A DNA stretch of 64,000 nt from an uncultured Sediminibacterium sp. Its GTDB lineage: Bacteria > Bacteroidota > Bacteroidia > Chitinophagales > Chitinophagaceae. How positions within the stretch are numbered: position 1 is the stretch's first letter; each line of letters begins with the position of its first letter. The position numbers and the translations under genes were made by a program. The notes beneath the pieces were generated by a model that saw only the letters and a list, made by a program, of their open reading frames with translations, did no database searches and was not told the DNA's origin. Of the stretch, positions 48,836 to 57,945 are shown one piece after another. The stretch is taken from NCBI RefSeq assembly GCF_946481145.1, contig NZ_CAMLMJ010000002.1, positions 124,001 to 188,000 on the forward strand, read 5' to 3'.

Positions 48836-51814
48836 TTATTGACCCATGATATGTTGTTTTTCTTCCAACAACTGGGCCTGCATTTTATCAAAAAGCTGAC
48901 TCACTTCTTTAATTTTTTCTTCAATCATTTCTGTATGTTTCTTTTCTCTTGCGTCTGCTTCTATTTTACCCAGTAATTCTGAAATCCTGGATGCTTGCAG
49001 CATTGCCAAAGCTCCTTTAAGTTTATGGGCCAGCTTATAAATATCATCGTACTGTTCCGTAGTTCCGATAGCTTGAAGCTCTTTAATCTGATCCGGCGTG
49101 TTTTCAAGGAAAAGGTTTAAAACATCCAATAAAGAATCTTTATCATCTAATCCTTCCAATAAGGAAAGATCATACAATTTTTCTTCGTTCATTATGGTTG
49201 TATTTGGGTTGTTCAATACTTTCTTTGGTGAAAGTAGTTTTAATAATCTTTTATACAAATCATCAAATTCAAATGGCTTGAGCATAAATTCATTCATTCC
49301 CACCTGTTCGGCCCTTTCCTGATCACCTTTCAGGGCTGTTGCCGTCATAGCGATAATGGGCGTTTTAAGCTGTAAGGTCTTTCTGATATACTCTGTGGCC
49401 TCATAACCATCCATAACTGGCATCTGAATATCCATGATGATCAGATCGTATTTATCTAAATGGCTTTCTACGAGGTCGATCGCCATTTGCCCGTTATTTG
49501 CAATGTCTACCACACCGCCAACTTTTTTAAGTACATAACTCACCAGCTTCTGATTAACCTCATTATCTTCTACCACCAGAAAATTTTTACCCTTTAATAA
49601 GCGTGATTCATCTTCAACATCTTCTGCTGATTCTTTGGCGACTATTTCATAGGGTAACTTAACCGAGAAGATAGAACCACCACCGGGTATATTGGTTACG
49701 GAAATAATACCATGTTGTAACTCAACCAAACCCTTACATATAGCCAGTCCTAAACCTGCACCACCATAGTTTCTCGCTATATCCGGACCAGCTTGTGTAA
49801 ACGCATCGAAAATAACTTCTCTTTTATCGTCAGGTATTCCAATCCCGGTATCAGCTACCGTAAACAGGAATTCAGCTTTTGTTCCTTGTAGATTTAACTG
49901 TTCAACCGTTAATTTAACCTGACCCGCAACAGTGAATTTAATTGCATTGCCTATAATATTTACCAGTACCTGGTTCAGCCTGTATGGATCTCCTATTACT
50001 GTTTCCGGTAGACCTGGTTCGCACTCAACCAGTAATTGTAATTCTTTACGATTGATTTCATGTTCGAACTGGGCCTTAATGCCACTAATCACTTCCCGAA
50101 TATTGAAAGCTGTTTTATCGATCGTGACCCTGCCAGCTTTTATTTTTGAGAAGTCGAGGATATCGTTTACAATCACCAGCAGATTATTCACCGATCGTTT
50201 AATCATTCCGGTAAATTCTTTCTGCTGCTCATCGAGCTGTGTTTGCAAAAGCAGGTTTGTCATACCCTGTATACCATTCATAGGGGTTCGTATTTCATGG
50301 CTCATATTAGCCAGAAACTGTTCCTGCAATTGCTTTGCCTCTTCCGCATTTTTTCGCGCTTCAATAAGTTTTTGCTGATAGAGTACCCTGTCTGTTATAT
50401 CTGTTGCTATTCCACTGATGCCAAAGATTTTCTTTTTATGATCCATCAGCGGGAATTTAATCACCAACAGGTTTTTTCTTCCTTCCGGACCATAGATCCA
50501 CTCTTCTGACTCAACCGGTTTTCTTGTGCTGAATACTTCATCATCTAAGCGTTTGTAATGATCTGCTGTTTCCTTTTCACTAAAATCATAATCTGTTTTA
50601 TTGATCACCATTTCGTCGGTAACACCCATTACTTCCCTGAATCGCCTGTTGATCATTATGTATTTGCCATCGAGGTTCTTGATAAAAATCAGGGAAGTTG
50701 TATTCTCCATGATTGATTCAAGTCTTAATTGATTCTCTTTCCTTCTTTGTTCTGATTCTTTTAACTCGAGTTCGATTTTTTTCTTTTCTGTAATATCTTT
50801 TACCATACACTGGTAGCCGATTACAATATTATCCTTGGTAAGTAGTTGCGCAGTTTGTTCTACCCATTTTTGCTGACCATTTTTTGTTCTGGTAATAAAT
50901 TCTAATGTAGTTGAGGGAATTCTTTGCTGAAACTGGTTGGTATAATGATTAAACACCTGTTGTAACCAGGATGGATGTAATAAAAAAGAAAAGTCTTTTC
51001 CAATTAATTCGTCTACTGTATACCCTGTAAGCTCTCCTACTTGTTTATTGGCAAATGTTATGGTTCCGTTTACATCGGTGGTATACATTACCACGCTGGC
51101 ATTTTCGATGATGTTACGGTACTTTTCATCACTATAGCCAACACTTTCTTCCGCTTTTTTACGGAGGGTTAAGTCTCTGTTCAGTTGTATGATTAAAATC
51201 AGTACAACTAAAAATGCAATTACACCTCCAATTAAAGAAGTGTAACCAATACTTGAATAAGTTTTTTCATTAACTGTACCCCGGGCTATCAGTAATGTTT
51301 CTGCTTCTGCTGTAATATCATCCAGTATTTTATAGATTGATTGCGCAACCATGTTACCTTCTCCATCATAACCTATTCTATCCGAAATTGCCGTGGGCGA
51401 TTGGTTACCTTGAAGTACACCTATTTGAAATTCACTTTTATTAGCCACCAATTGTTTAAGGATTGAAAGCTGGTCGATTGAAAAAGCTGTATCTCCTTTA
51501 AACCTGGTTTCCAGTTGTTGTATCAGTTGTTTTGCTTCGGCTTGTATATGCAGCACTTGTGGTTTCCAGGCTGTATCTTTCGATAGCATATAATCTTTTG
51601 TGGAAGATTCAGCCTGGGCTATATTCGATTTCAGTTGTGATACTTCTTTCAGTATAGAATAAGTATGCGAAAGCCAGTTACCGGTTTTAGTTAGGTTTTG
51701 CTGTTGCTGGTATAACACCCCACCCAAACATACCAGGGTAAGTATTGAGAAAAAAAATAACCAGCGAACCCTGCCATACATTTTAGGTGCTTTGCTCTTT
51801 TGGGAAGTACTCAT
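48836..51814 (-). CDS. Hybrid sensor histidine kinase with CHASE3-like, PAS, receiver and HPt domains
   Basis: The protein has 992 residues. Order: membrane helix (about 15-35), CHASE3-like sensor (about 45-175), second helix (about 190-212), two PAS domains (about 225-345 and 355-485), HisKA with the phospho-His in NMSHEIRTPMNG (about 510), HATPase with VADTGIGIPDD and GAGLGLAICKGL (about 610-735), receiver with IIMDIQMPVMDG (about 805), and a C-terminal HPt with the His in LAHKLKG (about 950). It encodes a full internal phosphorelay. The single-domain regulator just downstream is the natural final acceptor. Confidence 0.93.
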   Translation of the reverse strand: MSTSQKSKAPKMYGRVRWLFFFSILTLVCLGGVLYQQQQNLTKTGNWLSHTYSILKEVSQLKSNIAQAESSTKDYMLSKDTAWKPQVLHIQAEAKQLIQQLETRFKGDTAFSIDQLSILKQLVANKSEFQIGVLQGNQSPTAISDRIGYDGEGNMVAQSIYKILDDITAEAETLLIARGTVNEKTYSSIGYTSLIGGVIAFLVVLILIIQLNRDLTLRKKAEESVGYSDEKYRNIIENASVVMYTTDVNGTITFANKQVGELTGYTVDELIGKDFSFLLHPSWLQQVFNHYTNQFQQRIPSTTLEFITRTKNGQQKWVEQTAQLLTKDNIVIGYQCMVKDITEKKKIELELKESEQRRKENQLRLESIMENTTSLIFIKNLDGKYIMINRRFREVMGVTDEMVINKTDYDFSEKETADHYKRLDDEVFSTRKPVESEEWIYGPEGRKNLLVIKFPLMDHKKKIFGISGIATDITDRVLYQQKLIEARKNAEEAKQLQEQFLANMSHEIRTPMNGIQGMTNLLLQTQLDEQQKEFTGMIKRSVNNLLVIVNDILDFSKIKAGRVTIDKTAFNIREVISGIKAQFEHEINRKELQLLVECEPGLPETVIGDPYRLNQVLVNIIGNAIKFTVAGQVKLTVEQLNLQGTKAEFLFTVADTGIGIPDDKREVIFDAFTQAGPDIARNYGGAGLGLAICKGLVELQHGIISVTNIPGGGSIFSVKLPYEIVAKESAEDVEDESRLLKGKNFLVVEDNEVNQKLVSYVLKKVGGVVDIANNGQMAIDLVESHLDKYDLIIMDIQMPVMDGYEATEYIRKTLQLKTPIIAMTATALKGDQERAEQVGMNEFMLKPFEFDDLYKRLLKLLSPKKVLNNPNTTIMNEEKLYDLSLLEGLDDKDSLLDVLNLFLENTPDQIKELQAIGTTEQYDDIYKLAHKLKGALAMLQASRISELLGKIEADAREKKHTEMIEEKIKEVSQLFDKMQAQLLEEKQHIMGQ

Positions 51815-51896
51815 GCGTCAATCAGTTTGGGTAAAAACCGGGGTTCTGTAAAGATAGGTTTTGCCCGCCACTGTTGTATTTATTTGCCCGCTTTTA

Positions 51897-52625
51897 TCAA
51901 GCCAATAAGGCTGCAGCTCTTTCGAGGTCTTCAGGGGTATCAATTTCTACACCCATATAATCTGTTACCACCATTTTAATAGTAACACCATTTTCAAGAT
52001 AGCGCAAACATTCAATTTTTTCAGCTGATTCCAGTGGAGTCATGGCCCAGGACGTGAAATTCAACAGTGCCTGTTTTCTAAACGCATATACACCAATATG
52101 TTCATAATAGGTGATCGGGCTCTCAGTGCTTCTGGGATAGGGTATCACACTTCTTGAAAACATCAGTGCATTAAAGTTTCGGTCAATGGCCACTTTTACA
52201 TAGTTCGGATCTTCAATAAACTTTTGCTCTTTCAGTAGCTGCATCAAAGAGGCCACTTGTACCTGTTTACCCTCTTCGCCTTCAAAAACCTGTAATAACT
52301 GTGCCAGTGGCTCTTTTTTTACAAAGGGCTCATCGCCCTGAACGTTTACTACAATATCAATATCCAAATCTGCTACTGCCTCTGCAATACGATCGCTGCC
52401 GCTTTCATGGTTCTTTTTACTCATAATGGCTTTACCACCATTATTTGTAATTTCCTGGAAAATAATATCACTGTCAGTAACTACATAAACATCATTGAAT
52501 AAACCTGTTGCCACCGTATTATCATAGGTATGTCTGATAACAGGTTTGTTTCCCAGTAGTTGCATGAGTTTTGCCGGAAACCTGGTGGCGGCATATCGTG
52601 CCGGTATAAAAGCAGCAATTTTCAT
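51897..52625 (-). CDS. kdsB: 3-deoxy-manno-octulosonate cytidylyltransferase
   Basis: This 242-residue enzyme couples Kdo (or 8-amino-Kdo) to CMP for lipopolysaccharide core synthesis. The nucleotide-binding N-terminus IPARYAATRFPAKLMQLLG (residues 6-24), the metal/CTP loop VVNVQGDEPF (about 96) and the sugar loop YYEHIGVYAFRK (about 174) are all conserved. Length is normal. It is monocistronic. It may use the product of the KdnB branch encoded 11 kb to the left. Confidence 0.95.
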   Translation of the reverse strand: MKIAAFIPARYAATRFPAKLMQLLGNKPVIRHTYDNTVATGLFNDVYVVTDSDIIFQEITNNGGKAIMSKKNHESGSDRIAEAVADLDIDIVVNVQGDEPFVKKEPLAQLLQVFEGEEGKQVQVASLMQLLKEQKFIEDPNYVKVAIDRNFNALMFSRSVIPYPRSTESPITYYEHIGVYAFRKQALLNFTSWAMTPLESAEKIECLRYLENGVTIKMVVTDYMGVEIDTPEDLERAAALLA

Positions 52626-52665
52626 GGATCAAATTTCAGCAAAGATGAGCAATCGGAAGGAAAAT

Positions 52666-52751
52666 GAATGTTGAATATCCAATATCCAATGTCCAATTTT
52701 GAAATAGGATACTGCTTAACTTGGAAATTGGATATTCGATATTCAAAATTC
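52666..52751. repeat. Inverted repeat of ATATCCA/ATGTCCA heptads
   Basis: TTGAATATCCAATATCCAAT and GTCCAATTTTG on the left, with CTTGGAAATTGGATATTCGA and ATTCAAAATTC on the right. It fills the gap between kdsB and the desaturase gene. The ATCCA words recur at 28446, 55954 and 57011. Confidence 0.8.
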
Positions 52752-52757
52752 CTCTCT

Positions 52758-53579
52758 TTATCTATCCGTCTTAACGCTATTGTCGAACGGTATTTTAAGT
52801 TGATAGCCCAGTTTACCATCGGTGTTGTCATCGAGTACATCAAGTCCATAGCGAAGTTGTTCCACCGGAGTATAATTAAACGTACCGAACAGGCGATCCC
52901 ACAGAGAGAAGATATTGCCGTAGTTGGAATCGGTTTGTGGTCTCATGTAGTGATGGTGCACTTTATGCATATCGGGCGATACAATTATCAGGCTTATGGC
53001 TTTATCCAGCCAAAGGGGTAAGCGGATATTTGCATGGTTGAACTGCGATAGAACCGCGCTCAAACTTTGGTATAACATCACCAGCCACATAGGAGCCCCG
53101 CAAGCAACTACCCCAATCGTAGTAAAAACAGCACGGAATACGCTTTCACCCGGATGATGTCGGTTGGCGGTGGTGGTATCTACATGGGTATCGGCATGGT
53201 GTACCATGTGAAATTTCCACATCCATTTTACCTTGTGTTCAATAAAATGAATGAACCAGGCTCCGACCAGGTCGAGCAGCATTAACCCGCCGATTAGAAA
53301 TACCCATTGCGGCATTTCAATCCATTGAAGGATGCCGATTTTATTTGCTATAGCCCAGTCGCTCGATTTTACTATCACCAGGGCAAAAGCAAAATTGATG
53401 ACAATGGTAGTAATGGTAAAGAATATATTAATGGAGGCATGTTTCCATTTATTATAGCGGAATTTGAATAATGGAATAGCTCCTTCAATAATCCAGAAAA
53501 AAGTAATGCCGCCCGCAAGAATCAAGGCCCTGTGCAAACTGGGAATGCTACTGAAATATTGAATGATTGAGTCGATCAT
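52758..53579 (-). CDS. Sterol desaturase / fatty-acid hydroxylase family di-iron membrane enzyme
   Basis: The protein has 273 residues. About five hydrophobic segments surround the histidine clusters that bind two irons: HFIEHK (about 130), KFHMVHHADTH (about 145) and HKVHHHYMRP (about 217). The family inserts oxygen into lipids such as sterols, carotenoids or fatty acids. The substrate cannot be read from the sequence. Alone on its strand, about 180 bases from kdsB. Confidence 0.9.
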   Translation of the reverse strand: MIDSIIQYFSSIPSLHRALILAGGITFFWIIEGAIPLFKFRYNKWKHASINIFFTITTIVINFAFALVIVKSSDWAIANKIGILQWIEMPQWVFLIGGLMLLDLVGAWFIHFIEHKVKWMWKFHMVHHADTHVDTTTANRHHPGESVFRAVFTTIGVVACGAPMWLVMLYQSLSAVLSQFNHANIRLPLWLDKAISLIIVSPDMHKVHHHYMRPQTDSNYGNIFSLWDRLFGTFNYTPVEQLRYGLDVLDDNTDGKLGYQLKIPFDNSVKTDR

Positions 53580-53627
53580 ATGGGGTGCAATTGTTGCTTC
53601 AAGTTAGTAAATGTTGGGGGAAATTGA

Positions 53628-53739
53628 AAAGTCCGGGAGTCCGATAGTCCGGAGTCGGAAAGATGATTGTCTTATTAAGGAGTCTCAAAACTTTACGCCG
53701 AATCCTACTGTCTTCCGGACTCCCGGACTTTCGGACTAA
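53628..53739. repeat. Inverted repeat of GGACT octads downstream of dnaN
   Basis: The left part AAGTCCGGGAGTCCGATAGT and right part CTTCCGGACTCCCGGACTTT are complementary, with 8-base units GGACTCCC, GGACTTTC. It shares words with the inner part of 29367-29448. It follows the dnaN terminator in transcription order. Confidence 0.8.
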
Positions 53740-53742
53740 CGC

Positions 53743-53770
53743 AAAAAAACCCCGGAAATAACTCCGGGGT
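53743..53770 (-). terminator. Intrinsic terminator of dnaN
   Basis: On the minus strand CCCCGGA pairs with TCCGGGG, followed by seven T. A compact classical terminator 25 bases after the dnaN stop, beside the quite different octad hairpin. Confidence 0.85.
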
Positions 53771-53794
53771 CTTATAATTATTAAAATCAGAAGC

Positions 53795-54910
53795 CTAGTT
53801 ATTCAGCATCAGCGGCATAACCAGCATTAGCAGGTCTTCGCCTTCGGCTTGTTCAGTTGGCTTGATCAATCCCGCTTTGGTAGGGGTTGAAAGTTCCATT
53901 TTAACGTCTTCTGTATCCGCTGCGTTAAGCATTTCAATCAGGAATTTAGCGTTGAAAGCAATCTGCAGATCTTCTCCATCATATTGACAGCTCATTCTTT
54001 CATTTCCTTCAAAGCTGAAGTCGATGTCTTGAGCAGCCATTTGTAATTCGCTTCCGGTAATACTTAATGCTACCTGATTGGTACTCTTATTACTAAATAC
54101 GTTTACACGACGAAGGGCATTCTGGAAGTCGGCTTTATTTACGATCAGTTTATAAGGATTATCTGTTGGAATTACCACTTTATAATCCGGGAACCGCGCA
54201 TCGATAAGGCGACAAATCATTTGTGTTGAACCGTGGTTTACAAAAAGATGGTTACTGTTATAGCTAACGGTAATAGCATCGTCGTTGTCTGGCAGGGCAT
54301 TCTTTAACAGGTTCAAAGGCTTTTTAGGTACTATGAAAGAGTCTGTTTTGGTAGCTTTTGCATCAGTGCGTTTATATTTAACCAGTCTGTGAGCATCGGT
54401 AGCCACAAACTGAACACCCTCTTTCGACAGTTCAAAGAACACACCCGTCATAGCCGGACGTAAATCATCGTTACTAACAGCAAACAGCGTTTTATTGATG
54501 GCGGTAAGTAGTCCTCCACTCGTCATTTCAAAACCGGTTGTATCATCGGCAGCGGGTTCTTTGGGGAAATTATCGGGGTTCTCACCCATTACCTTGTATT
54601 TACCATTATCGCTGGTGATTTCAATGGCGAAATTTTTGTCGATATTAAACGTAAGTGGTTGATCTGCAATGTTTTTCAAAGAATCCATCAGTATTTTGGC
54701 TGGAACACAAACCTTGCCATTTACCTTACTTTCAACATCCATCTGAACACGCATCACGGTTTCCAGATCGGTAGCAACTACATTCAGTTTTTTATCCTGT
54801 ATTTCAAATAGAAAATCCTCCAGAATCGGCAACACCGTATTCGCATTAATTACACCGCTGATCTGCTGCAGGTGTTTTAAGAGAGAAGAGGAAGAAACAA
54901 TAAATTTCAT
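53795..54910 (-). CDS. dnaN: DNA polymerase III beta subunit (sliding clamp)
   Basis: The protein has 371 residues, normal length. Three clamp domains are recognisable, starting MKFIVSSSSLLKHLQQISGV, with NTVLPILEDFLFE, ATDAHRLVKYKR (about 173) and the C-terminal PTEQAEGEDLLMLVMPLML ending that forms the partner-binding pocket. It encircles DNA and tethers polymerase III and repair enzymes. It is monocistronic with its own terminator and not next to dnaA here, which is common in Bacteroidota. Confidence 0.97.
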   Translation of the reverse strand: MKFIVSSSSLLKHLQQISGVINANTVLPILEDFLFEIQDKKLNVVATDLETVMRVQMDVESKVNGKVCVPAKILMDSLKNIADQPLTFNIDKNFAIEITSDNGKYKVMGENPDNFPKEPAADDTTGFEMTSGGLLTAINKTLFAVSNDDLRPAMTGVFFELSKEGVQFVATDAHRLVKYKRTDAKATKTDSFIVPKKPLNLLKNALPDNDDAITVSYNSNHLFVNHGSTQMICRLIDARFPDYKVVIPTDNPYKLIVNKADFQNALRRVNVFSNKSTNQVALSITGSELQMAAQDIDFSFEGNERMSCQYDGEDLQIAFNAKFLIEMLNAADTEDVKMELSTPTKAGLIKPTEQAEGEDLLMLVMPLMLNN

Positions 54911-55023
54911 TCTGTGGAATTTAGGTTTGCAACAAACCTAATGCAAATTGTTAATATTCCGCAACCTAAATTGAAGGTACCTGGTTCTAAAAAACGGTCA
55001 ATGTTAATCAGTTGTGAATTGAC

Positions 55024-55440
55024 TCAGGAAATTGAGCCAATGGTTTCCAGTAATTCCTGGTAACGCATGCGTGTAATAGGCTTTACAATATAATCTGTAA
55101 CGGTGGTAAACTCGCGTGAGCGGCGAATATCGGCATCATCTACCGAAGAACTTACCACATAGAGCGACATGGTTTTGGGCAGCTTTTTATTGAGTTTCTC
55201 GTACTCTTCCAGAAATTCCCAGCCATTCATAACTGGCATATTGATGTCGAGAAAAATCACATCGGGTAAATTAGCTGCATCCTTACTATTTTCACTGGTG
55301 AAAAAAGCGAGTGCCTCACTACCGTCGTAGAAGGATTGTATGGTTTTGGCCATACCGGTAGCTTCCAGCATTTTTCGTGCGGTGAATTGATAGATCTTGT
55401 CATCATCAATCAAACAAACTGCATGCTGAATAAGGTTCAT
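55024..55440 (-). CDS. Single-domain response regulator
   Basis: The protein has 138 residues. The receiver fold begins AVCLIDDDKIYQFTAR with the acidic pair, the phospho-acceptor Asp lies in VIFLDINMPVMNGWEF (about 66), and VSSS and VKPI give the switch residues. The subgroup, with a long loop before the Asp, is common in Bacteroidota and often partners hybrid kinases. No kinase gene is adjacent; it sits between dnaN and recX, divergent from recX. Confidence 0.9.
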   Translation of the reverse strand: MNLIQHAVCLIDDDKIYQFTARKMLEATGMAKTIQSFYDGSEALAFFTSENSKDAANLPDVIFLDINMPVMNGWEFLEEYEKLNKKLPKTMSLYVVSSSVDDADIRRSREFTTVTDYIVKPITRMRYQELLETIGSIS

Positions 55441-55498
55441 GTAAAGAGTTCTCGGTTTCTAACAAATATAACTAATAATAACACAATTTATTGTACGC

Positions 55499-55978
55499 AT
55501 GACCCTTCGAAACAAGCTTACCCCAGAACAGGCATGGCAAAAAATAAAGCATTATTGTGCCTATCAGGAGCGATGCCATTTTGAGGTTAGGGAAAAACTG
55601 TATGGCTATGGCCTGCCAAAAACAGCCGTTGAAACCCTGATAAGCCGTTTAATTGAAGAAGATTACCTGAATGAAGCCCGTTTTGCCACCCAATTTGCCG
55701 GTGGTCATTTCCGCTTAAAAAAATGGGGGCGGGTTAAAATTGTGTATGAATTAAAACAAAAAAGGATCAGTGCCCCCAACATTAAATCTGCCTTAAAAGA
55801 AATAGATGAGGATGATTATCGGACCATTTTACAAAAACTCGCCCGCACCAAATGGCTTACCCTAAAAAAGGAAACCCCTATATCCCGCCGCGCAAAAACC
55901 ACCCAATACCTCCTGCAAAAAGGTTTTGAACAAGACCTGATCAGGGAAGCAATAGGAATGATGAATGTAGAATATTGA
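55499..55978 (+). CDS. recX: Recombination regulator RecX
   Basis: The protein has 159 residues. Three-helix RecX repeats are visible: CHFEVREKLYGYGLPKTAVETLI, DYLNEARFATQFAGGHFRLKKWGRVKI and the C-terminal ARTKW...RRAKTTQYLLQKGFEQDLI. RecX binds RecA filaments and limits strand exchange. recA is not in the window. The last few codons (for MMNVEY and the stop) fall within the first units of a degenerate GAATGT repeat, suggesting that the repeat has grown into, or replaced, the gene end. Confidence 0.9.
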   Translation: MTLRNKLTPEQAWQKIKHYCAYQERCHFEVREKLYGYGLPKTAVETLISRLIEEDYLNEARFATQFAGGHFRLKKWGRVKIVYELKQKRISAPNIKSALKEIDEDDYRTILQKLARTKWLTLKKETPISRRAKTTQYLLQKGFEQDLIREAIGMMNVEY

Positions 55979-56024
55979 ATGTCCAATTTCGAAATTGGAC
56001 ATTGAACATTGGACATTGAACATT
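55954..56024. repeat. Inverted repeat of GAATGTC/ATTGGAC heptads overlapping recX 3' end
   Basis: GAATATTGAATGTCCAATTT and AAATTGGACATTGAACATTG are perfectly complementary around a CG centre, with further GGACATTGAACATT units on the right. The first 24 bases are coding sequence of recX. Confidence 0.85.
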
Positions 56025-56063
56025 AATTAAGTTTACCTTAGACGCAGAAACTACTTCCCCCTA

Positions 56064-56999
56064 ATGAGGTTTTTTTTAACGATTGCCAGCTCGTTATTGT
56101 TGATATGCAGTAATGCGCAGCAGAAATTTATTCCCCGAAAAGCGTTTACTGTTACCACAGAAAATGATGCATACCTGTTTCAGATAAAGGATGCCTATTA
56201 TACCAATGGTATTAAATTAAACTACCGTATTGCTGATACTTCTACCAGGGTTAAACGTATTCATGCTTTTGAATTAGGGCAGAAAATATTTACCCCCTTA
56301 TCCAAAAAGGCAGAAACCTCACATGAAATAGACCGGCCCTATTGTGGTTATTTATATGCAGACTATCGATCCATCAGCAGCTATCGCAACGATGCTTTAT
56401 TACAATGGGGTCTAACACTGGGTTTGGTAGGAAAAGCTTCTCTTGGTGAGGCGCTACAGAATGGCTATCATAGCTTACTGAATTTTAAAAAATTTGAAGG
56501 ATGGAAATACCAGGTGCCGAATGCACTAGGTATTGATCTTACCGCATCATATGCCCAAACCTTGTTTAACCTTGGACAAGTATTCAAAATGGTGCCGGTT
56601 TTTTCTGCGAGTTTGGGGACACAGTTTACCAACGCAAAACTGGGAACCGTTTTTTGTATCGGTTCTTATGAAAGCAATCATAGTTCTTTACTTTTCAATA
56701 CCAGGATGAGCAGTGGTTATGCAGCCCCAAAAAAGAAAATGGAATTATTTCTTTATGTCCACCCCTCTATGCAAGCCCAGGTTTATAATGCGAGTTTACA
56801 AGGTGGATTATTCAGCAATAAAAACGGGGCCGTGCTTACTAATCCGGAAACATGGGTTTTTGAACAGGAATGGGGAATTTGCTACGCCCAAAAACGCTTT
56901 AATACCAGGATTGCCTTTATACATCAATCAAAAGAAACCGCCGGCCAGCTTATCAGTCAAAGCTATGGATCTATTCAGATGGGGGTTTTGATGTTTTGA
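56064..56999 (+). CDS. LpxR-like lipid A deacylase, outer-membrane beta-barrel
   Basis: The protein has 311 residues. The signal peptide (MRFFLTIASSLLLICSNAQQ) is followed by a 12-strand-type barrel. The LpxR signature is at the N-terminus of the mature protein: TVTTENDAYLFQIKDAYYTNGIKL (key residues Asn-Asp and Tyr-Thr-Asn-Gly). DRPYCGYLYADYRS and QWGLTLGLVG follow as in the family. LpxR removes the 3'-acyloxyacyl chain from lipid A. Catalytic residues beyond the N-terminal Asn are not certain in this copy. Confidence 0.83.
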   Translation: MRFFLTIASSLLLICSNAQQKFIPRKAFTVTTENDAYLFQIKDAYYTNGIKLNYRIADTSTRVKRIHAFELGQKIFTPLSKKAETSHEIDRPYCGYLYADYRSISSYRNDALLQWGLTLGLVGKASLGEALQNGYHSLLNFKKFEGWKYQVPNALGIDLTASYAQTLFNLGQVFKMVPVFSASLGTQFTNAKLGTVFCIGSYESNHSSLLFNTRMSSGYAAPKKKMELFLYVHPSMQAQVYNASLQGGLFSNKNGAVLTNPETWVFEQEWGICYAQKRFNTRIAFIHQSKETAGQLISQSYGSIQMGVLMF

Positions 57000-57010
57000 A
57001 ACAAAAGAAG

Positions 57011-57136
57011 GGAAGAACAGAGGAACATAACAGAAGAACAGAAGAACATCGAATATCCAATGTCCAATGTTCAAGTAATATTTATTTGGACATTCGATGT
57101 TCTTCTGTTCTTCTGTTCTTCTGTTCCTCTGTTCTC
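57011..57136. repeat. Inverted repeat of GAAGAACA octads with inner ATGTCCA heptads
   Basis: Left GAAGAACAGAGGAACATAAC continuing in AGAAGAAC units; right GTTCTTCT units repeated every 8 bases (about 57092-57136). The centre holds CATCGAATATCCAATGTCCA and TGGACATTCGATG. Two families nested in one hairpin as at 28446. It ends about 15 bases before the nitrilase start codon. Confidence 0.85.
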
Positions 57137-57150
57137 CTTACCTTGCAAAC

Positions 57151-57945
57151 ATGTCATCGCTTAGCTTTTCTTTGATACAGTCGTCTCTTTTCTGGGAAGA
57201 CAAAACCGCCAACCTCAATATGTTTGAGGAGAAGATTAACAGCATTTCGGAAAAAACAGAAATCGTGGTATTGCCCGAAATGTTTAGTACTGGTTTTAGT
57301 ATGCGCCCCGAAGTATTGGCTGAACCCATGGACGGACCATCGGTTCAGTGGATGAAACATATTGCTGCTAAAAAGAAAGTGGTGATTACCGGAAGCCTGA
57401 TTATCCAGGATGGAGATCAATTTTACAATCGATTATTATGGGTGCTTCCGAATGGAACATTGGGATATTACGATAAAAGGCATCGTTTTGCTTTTGCGGG
57501 TGAGGACCAACATTATGCTGCAGGCAATAAACGACTGATAGCACAGGTAAAAGGATGGAGAATAAACCTTCAGATTTGTTACGATCTGCGCTTCCCGGTT
57601 TGGGCACGTCAGCAAACTAATGAACATGGTCCGGAGTTTGATGCTATTATTTATGTTGCCAACTGGCCTGAAAGAAGAAACCATGCCTGGAAGACTTTAC
57701 TCACCGCGCGTGCAATCGAAAACCAGTCTTTTGTATTAGGTGTTAACCGGGTTGGAAATGATGGTAATAATATTTACCACAGTGGTAATAGTATGGTAGT
57801 TGATCCGCTAGGGGAAGTGCTTTACCATAAGGAACACGACGAAGACATTTTCACCATCACCCTGCAAAAAAATGGGGTAGACGATGTTCGTACAAAATTC
57901 CCCTTCTGGAAAGACGCTGATCAGTTTTTGATTACAGAGGTTTGA
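57151..57945 (+). CDS. Carbon-nitrogen hydrolase (nitrilase superfamily, YafV-like omega-amidase)
   Basis: The protein has 264 residues from the ATG at 57151; a longer frame upstream would run through the octad repeat. The catalytic triad is visible: Glu in VVLPEMFSTGF (about 42), Lys in YYDKRHRF (about 108) and Cys in LQICYDLRFP (about 144). The closest subgroup is YafV, which hydrolyses alpha-ketoglutaramate and similar amides in glutamine and methionine salvage. Cytoplasmic; no operon partner. Confidence 0.88.
   Translation: MSSLSFSLIQSSLFWEDKTANLNMFEEKINSISEKTEIVVLPEMFSTGFSMRPEVLAEPMDGPSVQWMKHIAAKKKVVITGSLIIQDGDQFYNRLLWVLPNGTLGYYDKRHRFAFAGEDQHYAAGNKRLIAQVKGWRINLQICYDLRFPVWARQQTNEHGPEFDAIIYVANWPERRNHAWKTLLTARAIENQSFVLGVNRVGNDGNNIYHSGNSMVVDPLGEVLYHKEHDEDIFTITLQKNGVDDVRTKFPFWKDADQFLITEV

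Noticed and set aside
49932..50378. Open frames antisense to the hybrid kinase
   Set aside because: They mirror the HisKA/HATPase coding sequence and have no independent support.
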